The position numbers and the translations under genes were made by a program. 64,000 bases of DNA, from contig BSBK01008850.1 of NCBI GenBank assembly GCA_027943335.1, positions 1 to 64,000 of the forward strand, read 5' to 3'. The notes under the pieces are model-generated. The model was not told where the DNA came from. It did not search any database and saw only the letters and a list, made by a program, of their open reading frames with translations. Each line of letters opens with the position of its first letter. Position 1 is the first letter of the stretch. Source of the DNA: Chamaecyparis obtusa (lineage: Eukaryota; Streptophyta; Pinopsida; Cupressales; Cupressaceae). Shown one piece after another: positions 56,926 through 64,000 of this stretch.

Positions 56926-58404
56926 TGTTAGATAATTGAGAGGTGGGTGAATCAATTATGTCTAGTTATCCTACAGTCCCAAATACTCCCAGATGTATAA
57001 AAAAATTCTTTCAAATGTATTAAACAACTGGATAAAACTTTAATTGTGCCTTTTTGTTTATTAATAGAATACTAGTAAATTAACTAGTGTATATACTGAT
57101 CAAACCAATAATTGTAATGTGTAAAGAAAAATAACAATTCATCACATCCATACACATATAACACTTTTATTTTTAACGTTGAAATGGGCTATTAGGGGAA
57201 AAACCACTTGGGACTGGTACCCAAAAATAATTTCACTCTTCTGAAGTGAGTTCAGTTAAGAGCAAACCCTGTTAAAGGTTACAATAACGCACTGTAAGGT
57301 AGGACCTGGTTAGAGGATCTATCACTAATAGTTCTCCATGACCAAACATTCACTATGGGGTCAACATGAAAATAATCAACATTCATTGAATTTCATAATG
57401 AAATATAAAGACTGTTAAGTCTCACTCGGTTAAGACATTTAACTGTAGTAATGGTTAGAATGCAACAATAAATGATCTGATTCAAATACAACTTTCCTTT
57501 GTAGATTTTCAGATCTATGCTAAGCTCAAAATACCTCTGGCCAATATACTCATTTCAATTTCTTTGTATCCTCCAACTCTGTTATGCTCAGTTAATTCTT
57601 ATCTTTGATGCTCGGTGTTGTCTGCAGAATTGCTCAGTTATATCTTCAACCTCTTTTACTAGCTTCACATGAATGAAATCTCCTTATGCGCATTTTAGAA
57701 ATAATTATGAATCTATTGTCTCCTATTATAGAAATAATAAACCATTTTATTTTCAGTCATAGATTTTGCCTCTTAATCTTCACCATTGATTTTGTCACTT
57801 CAACCTTCCTCAGAACTTGTGTCTGTAACATGTTTCATTCTCCATCATCTGATCATCCTTGAATTTTTTCATCCATTTGATCATCATAAAAGACTTTATC
57901 TTTAACCTTGAAATCATCCATATTTTTCCAACTCATCATCTTTAGTCGGTAGTCATATGTTCCATTTTTTCTTTCACTTGGTCAATACCATGATGTGTCA
58001 GTGATTTCTAACTCGGTTAACATTGTATGCGGTATACGCTACACTTTCTCAGTGTATACTAAGTTCTTCATTTACTGACAACATAAATTTGTTCAATATT
58101 GATCTTCAATTCATAACAGAATTATGTAATATAATAAAATCACTAACATAATGTCATAGAGTCATCAATAAGTTACCCAATGAATATCATATCCATATCT
58201 TTCTCATACATCTCATGTTCATGTAAATATTTCTTTCCTTCACCATTATTTCCTTCTTCACATGTTTGTAACTATCATGATAAGTACAGTAGTTGACATC
58301 AATGACAATATAATAACTAATTTAATGTGTCACATAAATACCTTAGTAGCTCGGTGATCATCAATCTCTCCCTTTTCAAGTATCCAATTAGTTTTAGTCT
58401 ATTA
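56926..58404 (-). repeat. Copia-3 5' LTR
   Basis: It begins TGTTAGATAATTG; the end is shortened to GTCTATTA. Here the G-run is replaced by GAGGTGGGTGAATC, the only full LTR in the set without a long run. Confidence 0.87.
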
Positions 58405-58409
58405 GGAGT

Positions 58410-59270
58410 CACATTTAGCAATCCTTTATGGCCTCAATTTTTTGTCAAAGATTTCCCTGGTTTTCTCAATCATCTCCACATTATTAGTTAAGTAATTTGT
58501 AATTACATTCTTCTCATTCAATGTCCATAGCACACACATAGAGGCCTCAAGTCAAGTATTCTTAGGACTAGCAAGATTCATAGGAAATTTTCTCACCACC
58601 CTCCTTATCATACATATCCTACAACTTAGAAGACAAGGCATGATACTTGAGATGGAGAGATTTGATTTCCTAGAATACCCACCTCATTAACCTGAAAAAA
58701 CTCATCAAGATTTTGTTCACCGTCTAAAAAACTCCAAACTCAACCTCCATCTTGGGATCAAAGTCTTAGGGATCCAACTCCTCAGAGATAGAAATGAATG
58801 AGTCTTCACAGGCTTAGAAGGAGATAGAAAGACATCATTCTCCTAAGAACTACCTTAATCTACAATAATGGGAACTTTATCTTGCCCCTTTTCAATCTCT
58901 TCAAAATTTTTACCCCAAGAAGCAAGAAACCCTTTACTTTTACCAGTACCATTTTTCACACTCTTGACAAGGATAAGACAAGAAACATATTCGTCAATAG
59001 AGCCCTTCCCCTTCTTAACATCCAAAATACCCTTTCCTTCACTAATTGTATTCAAAATATACTTGGATGGGAGGAGGGACACAACATCCTTCTCCACATA
59101 GACTTTCCCTTTATTAATCACAATAATCCCCTTGCTTGGAGTAATATTTTATTATTTTACCAGGGGAGATGGTATAGGGGCATCATTCTCATCCTCCTCC
59201 ATCTCCCAGACCTTTTTAGAAGAACTACCACTTCCTTCCCCAACCTCCTTTTCCACAAAAGGAACCCTAA
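58410..59270 (-). pseudogene. Unknown coiled-coil-like gene, 5' part
   Basis: Read from about 59270 down, one frame gives VPFVEKEVGEGSGSSSKKVW, EMEEDENDAPIPSPLVK, then after TAA codons INKGKVYVEKDVVSLLPSKY, DEYVSCLILVKSVKNGTGKS and ASWGKNFEEIEKGQDKVPII (58855-59121). Further down in shifting frames it becomes helical (EMIEKTREIFDKKL near 58440). Copia-3 splits it from 48960-49419. It has real protein-like composition, but I do not recognise it; it may be an element protein. Confidence 0.4.
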
Positions 59271-59870
59271 TTCCATAATTTTTTTAAAAAGGTGATATAT
59301 ATATGGCCCTTTTTGGAGTGGTCTATTAGCCCACAATGATTCGTAGAGTTTCTTGTGCCAATTCATTTGGTTATCACTCATCAAATTTATCATAATTGAA
59401 ATTAGATTATTGTTCCTTGATCTTTCTTTCTCATTACCTTGTGGGTAGTAATACGATGAATGTGAAAATGAAATTCCATGTTCATTGAATAACCAACTAA
59501 CTTTAGATTAAGAGTAGCTAGTTGTATTATCTATCACAAATTTAAAAGGTACTCTAAAATTAACTAATATATTTTCTTTAATAAAGTCACATAACACTCT
59601 ATAAGTACTTTATTTTATTGGTACATCCTCCACTTTATTTGTGAAGTAATCTATAGTTTTCAGGATATGGATATATACCCAAGACTCAAAGTAAGATTAA
59701 ATGGTCCAATGAAATCCAAAATCCATTATTGGAAAGGTTCTTCAATGACCACTAGGTTTAGAGGCAATGTCACCAATTATGGTCTACTTGAAAATTATAT
59801 AAATTTCTCATTGTACCATCCTAAAAAGTTAGCACCCATAATTAGATGCTTTATTAGGACATATTATACC
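59271..59870 (-). pseudogene. Ty3/gypsy integrase relic
   Basis: Minus-strand pieces in shifting frames: ILKTIDYFTNKVED, RVLCDFIKENILVNF, VPFKFVIDNTTSYS, SHSSYYYPQGNE and NQMNWHKKLYESLWANR. This order is the catalytic core to C-terminus of a gypsy integrase. No LTRs are assigned. It abuts the unknown gene at about 59270. Confidence 0.7.
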
Positions 59871-60527
59871 CTATTTTGGTGATTCTGAGATCTGAATGCA
59901 TGTTATGATTGATCTTGATAACCTATTATTCTTTCCCCTCCATCTTTTCACCTATCTCAACATCCCATTCAAAATTTGTCTCATTCTCCATGGTAGATAA
60001 CATCAATGGTGTCATGTCCCCGAGGATTGGGGCCAAATTTAGCCTAGGGCCCGATGTTGGGGTATTAGTGGGAGATTTGATTTCTTGGTTGGCCTAGATT
60101 ATTTTTAAATACCAAAATGATGGATTGAGTATAAAAACCACTATCTCTCCTCATTTTGATATACATTAATGATCTACAACTTTTTTAATCAAGTTATCAA
60201 TATTTTCAAGAAATCAAGAGCAATTGAGCAATTGGATTCGAGATTTAAAGGCAAGGATCCAAGATAAAGTTCTCCAAGTCTCCAATTATTAAAGATCACT
60301 CAAGTAAAAGACAATATTATTCAATTGAATAAATTTTCTCTCCCATGATGGCTAGGTAGAGGAAATATCAATCAAGAAAGAAGATCCTTCCTTTATTCAC
60401 ATTCTCTCTCCTTCATTGCAAGCAATTATCAAGAATATCTACATTCAAGGTCTATGAGTGGCATTCATAGATCTATGCATTTTTTAGGGAATCCTTGATT
60501 CTACATCAAATTCTAAGATCAACTCTT
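59871..60527. other. Spacer, no gene seen
   Basis: A GC-richer patch at about 60015-60060 (GTCCCCGAGGATTGGGGCC) stands in AT-rich DNA. It may be part of an LTR or leader of the gypsy relic. Nothing else is recognised. Confidence 0.35.
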
Positions 60528-60807
60528 TGTTGGATTATGGAGAGAGGGGGGGGGGGGGGGGTGAATCAGTAATCCTTGATTCTCTGTACCTTTAAATTTT
60601 TTTTTTGAATAACTCAGTTAAACACAATTCACTATTTACTAATAACAATAAATAAAATTTAACAATTTGTAAATCAATCACATAAACCATATATCATATG
60701 CAACATGAGTACTTAATGTTGAAACCCAGCTATGGGGAAAAGCACCATGGGAACTATCACTCACTAAGAAAATACTCTTCTGAAGTACGCTTGGTTAAGA
60801 GCCAATC
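60528..60807 (-). mobile_element. Truncated copia LTR fragment
   Basis: It starts TGTTGGATTATGGAGAGA with a G-run at about 60547-60560 and GTGAATCAG, then GAAACCCAGCTATGGGG, CTCTTCTGAAGT and TTAAGAGCCAA, all seen in the copia-3 LTRs in this order. It breaks off near 60807. Confidence 0.65.
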
Positions 60808-61266
60808 AATATGTTATTTATCTTTATTAAATATTAACTTTAAACATGATTAATAATTAAATTATATTAAAACTCTCCTAATTGAGACTTGAATTAGTCC
60901 TCTAAAGAATATTGTTATATTCATAACCAAAATTTTGAGCTTTGTAAGTTTTATGGTTTTATAGTGTTGAATACGAGTATAGTTAAATTAGGGTAAGGTT
61001 TGCTAATTGTTTAAGGATAAAGTGTTGGTTTAGAGTTATGGTTATGGTTTCATAAGGATCCATTTTAAATAAAGATAAAATTAGAAAAATATAATCATAT
61101 ACTAATTAATAATATAATAAATATATTAAAAATTTAAATTGTTGTAATATAAATTCATAAGTATAATATAATTATTAATTATTATTTCACTATTTTTGTT
61201 ATGTTATTTGAATTGCATATTACCATATAAGTATAAAATATTTTTAAAAATTTGTATATTTAAAAT
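60808..61266. other. AT-rich spacer
   Basis: Very AT-rich, with no gene or element seen. Confidence 0.45.
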
Positions 61267-63001
61267 AGTTGGAATTATTCCTGACATGTGTTGTCATTGA
61301 TATCAACATATGTTTCAGAAGATTAACTTAACTGTATTTGATGTTGTAGTAATACTGGCTAAGATAGGAACAATCAGAATTATCATGGTGGTACGGACTG
61401 TGTATGACATGTCTAACTCTGTGAGCTTGGATTTACATTTTAGATGGAATTTAGATCTTATATCTATGATTGCATGCAATAATTTAATCAAAGGGATAAG
61501 TTACAACAGTTTTGGTATAGAGTGGTCGCAGGAAAAAAATTGAGGTCTGTGATAGAGTTAGTTTCTAAATTTTTGTGTTCCCTTGTATGTGAGATGGATT
61601 CAGGATATGCAAGTTTAGGATATGATAGAAGATTCATTAAGGAATAATTTTCTAGGTTCCTTTATTGTTTCACTCTTAGTGACATCAGCTATAGCCTGTG
61701 ACCTTGCAAGTGTTGGAGATTTGTCAGCAAGCCAGTGCCGACTGTATGTTTGTCATTGATGACAACATATGGTAAGCAACATGCATGGAGGCTTGATGGA
61801 GAGCTCCTTGAGTATATGTTTCCTAGATATGTTATCAACATTATATCATAGATGTAGAGGTTGATTCTGAGTAAAGATAGTAATACAAAAGTCTGTATTA
61901 GTGAGTGTTCCTGATAGGTCCTAGGAAGAGTTCTATATGTGATTTACAGTATGGTTGTAATGGAGCCCTACGCATTTATACTTATGTTGTAGAAATATGT
62001 ATGATTCTATGTTCATGGATGCAGAGTTTGATATGCAGTACAAGTTGAGTTATGAGGTCTCCAGTTGCCAATTATAGTTTCATGAGTTTATCTGACGTAG
62101 AAGAAATTATTTTTATTATTGTAGTAGTTGTGCCTATCACTTTGATATGTGTGCTTGGATTATTGTTTGTAGAAGAGTTAAGAATGTTTGGTGAAGAGCG
62201 CATGCCATAATTCAGAATGAGAAGAAAGTATCAGTTAATTTGGTGGAGCTGACAGTGTGAAGCAACGCATCTACTCATATGGAGTTGAGAAGTCCTAATT
62301 TGTGTTGCGTGCTTAGTAGAGCCGACTGAGATGTTATTGGAGATTTGTATTGTTTCTGTAATATTTTTTTAAGATGGTTCTAATAGGCTAACTTGATTAT
62401 ATCATTCAGAGGAAAGATATTTATAGGCAGTCATTTTTTATTGCTAAGCATGGCATTAAGTTGAAAGATAAGAGTAGAGCAAAAGGTGCAAAGTATTCTG
62501 TCATTAGTAAAAGGTCTATGTGACAAAGTAGAGAGTGTGTTCTATTCATTGGAACTACTCAAGACAATAGGTCTATCTCACAATTCACCAAGATCCAGAT
62601 ATAGTGTGTATTTGTTAAACAAAAGGTTGCAACCTTCACCCCTTTGAGCAATATTCTCCCGAATAGTGTGTCCTCACCCCAAATAGGGTTAATTATAAAA
62701 GAATCCTAATAGGGTCTAACCCTTGACTAGGTCACTGTACTTATTGCATTGTAAAGATCAACTCCTAATAGGGTTGTAAGATCTTCTAACATGGATCATT
62801 ATACACTAGTGCAGTTTATAGTGGGTGTTAATTCCCACTGGGGTTTTTACCTATTTGGGTTTCCCCATAACCAAAATTGTTTTGATGTGTTATTGTGTAT
62901 GTGCTTAATGTTCTTCTGTACTTAATTGGATAAAGAATTGAATCTTGTAGATAACTGATTCACCCCCCACTCTCAATTATCTATTGGGACTATTCCTAAC
63001 A
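61267..63001 (+). repeat. Copia-4 5' LTR
   Basis: The 3' end ATTCCTAACA at 63001 is firm because the primer site follows. The 5' end at AGTTGGAATTATTCC (TG mutated) is judged from the inverted terminus and the following TGTCATTGATATCAACA, matching the copia-1 LTR start. A C-run, GATTCACCCCCCAC, lies at about 62957-62970. Confidence 0.65.
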
Positions 63002-63003
63002 AT

Positions 63004-63015
63004 TGGTATCAGAGC
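63004..63015 (+). other. Copia-4 primer binding site
   Basis: TGGTATCAGAGC, exact for initiator tRNA-Met, two bases after the LTR. Confidence 0.9.
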
Positions 63016-63058
63016 CAAGTGCCTCAAAGAGAAAGTTTAACAGCTTGAGGTTGATCAG

Positions 63059-63982
63059 ATGGAACTCTTTAGAAAAGAAAGTCCTAAGTTTGATGGAGAG
63101 AACTATCTAGACTGGAAGAACAAAATGATGACACATTTTTAGTGCATTGCCTTTGAGATTTTTGAAGTAGTGACCAAAGAGGTTCAAATTCCCTCTCTAG
63201 TAGATCTTGTAAACTATGATGCAACCCTGAAGAAAAAGGAGATGTTCATTTAAAATGCTATTGCTAAAGAAGCCCTTATTAGCGCCCTATCTGACAGTGA
63301 GTTTTTAGAGATCAATAAAATGGACAAATCCTATAAGATATGGAAGTATCTAGAAGACATGTTTGAAGGAGATATTCAAGCCAAGAATGCATGTAGAAAG
63401 ACATGGAAGAAAAGATACAATACATTAGAGATTCTACCTGATGAGAATGTTAGAGCCTACAATCAAAGGATTAATGAAGTAGTTGTAGGAATCAGGAACA
63501 ATGGTGGAGAAATTTCAAAAGAAGACATAATGGATAAATTGATGACTACCTTGTCACTAGAATATGAAAACAAGATATGCATCCTAGATGAAACTATGAA
63601 ATCTACAAAAGAATTTAAAAGAGAGACCTTAATCAGAAATATTTCAAGCTTTGAGATATCAAGATTGAAGACAGAGCCTAAAAGTGAAACAACATTCAAA
63701 GCTTCAGTCCATGGTAAGAAATCTTTGAACACCTCTGGTAATTTTGATAATGAGGATGATGACAGAGAACTAGATGATTTCATTTCTATGATTGCTAAGA
63801 AGGAAAGAAAAGGAAAAGGGAAATATGAAGGTCAGTTACCATTCAAATGCTTTTCACGTAATAAGATTGGTCACTTTGCTTCTAAGTATCCCACAAGAGT
63901 CAAGAAGTTCAAAACTAACTACAAGCCTAAGTATACAAAAGAATGTTACTATGCTAGTGATAGAGTATCAGATGAAGAGTGA
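63059..63982 (+). pseudogene. Copia-4 gag
   Basis: It starts at ATG 63059 (MELFRKESPKFDGENYLDWK). A TAG at about 63139 and a TAA at about 63252 break it before the open stretch 63320-63982. The gag core (SYKIWKYLEDMFEGDIQAK, ILPDENVRAYNQRINEVV) is followed by a Lys-rich part and a damaged zinc knuckle, CFSRNKIGHFASKYP, which has lost the second and last Cys. A TGA at 63980 ends it. Gag would form the particle. Confidence 0.82.
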
Positions 63983-64000
63983 ACAAAAGATGAAATTGGA

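Larger units (their letters stand above)
49420..58404 (-). mobile_element. Copia-3: Ty1/copia (Sirevirus-like) element, degraded
   Basis: About 9.0 kb on the minus strand, flanked by GGAGT (49415-49419 and 58405-58409). The LTRs are 1,546 and 1,479 bp, the right one with a roughly 30-base deletion near its end. All coding domains are found but are heavily broken. A 1.6-kb foreign insertion lies in gag. It is the most decayed of the three. Confidence 0.9.
61267..64000 (+). mobile_element. Copia-4: 5' part of a Ty1/copia element, continues past the window
   Basis: A long LTR, primer site and gag on the plus strand. The LTR and gag are related to copia-1 and to the remnant at 3600-4666. The rest lies beyond 64000. 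Confidence 0.82.

Noticed and set aside
60960..61060. Degenerate telomere-like TTAGGGTAAGG / GGTTATGGTT wording
   Set aside because: Only isolated short words, no tandem TTTAGGG array.

Overview
The window is plant nuclear DNA: AT-rich, no bacterial-style gene packing, and almost wholly built from LTR retrotransposons in several layers of insertion. Plant-type features are tRNA-iMet primer sites (TGGTATCAGAGC), Ty1/copia and Ty3/gypsy polyproteins, a chromodomain, a dual-RNase H Tat-type pol, and a spliced gene of plant-mobile-domain type. I see no intact ordinary host gene. The organism is most likely a seed plant with a large repeat-filled genome, possibly a gymnosperm; the sequence alone does not settle this.

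Layout. 1-3599 is non-coding and holds a 35-bp perfect hairpin and a 430-bp foldback. 3600-4666 is a copia LTR remnant. 4672-13835 is a complete non-autonomous Tat-like gypsy element (Tat-1; flanking GTAAC duplication) with no pol, but with a 21-bp heptad-coding tandem repeat and a Ser/Pro-rich reading frame. 13841-15196 is repeat-rich spacer with a 0.3-kb duplication. 15202-22103 is a copia element on the minus strand (copia-1; GAAGG duplication). 22567-30751 is a second minus-strand copia element (copia-2; GGTAC duplication), whose left LTR holds a 335-bp TRIM; the right LTR keeps the empty site. 30962-47284 is a plus-strand chromovirus split by a second Tat element at 33149-43438 (Tat-2; ATGAT duplication). 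Tat-2 has RT, two RNase H domains and integrase, lacks a primer site and gag, and carries an antisense spliced plant-mobile-domain-like gene. 49420-58404 is a third minus-strand copia element (copia-3; GGAGT duplication) that splits an unrecognised coiled-coil-like pseudogene and itself holds a 1.6-kb insertion in gag. 59270-60807 holds a gypsy integrase relic and an LTR fragment. 61267-64000 is the 5' LTR and gag of a fourth copia element running off the window.

How the parts relate. The three large copia elements have several polypurine tracts before the 3' LTR, which points to the Sirevirus lineage. Tat-1 has LTRs about 1% different and is probably the youngest insertion; having no pol, it would depend on a Tat relative for movement. 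All polyproteins are broken, mostly by TAG codons where CAG is expected, as when methylated cytosines decay in silenced DNA. The most unusual piece is the antisense gene in Tat-2, which has a TATA-like box and an intron that keeps frame.
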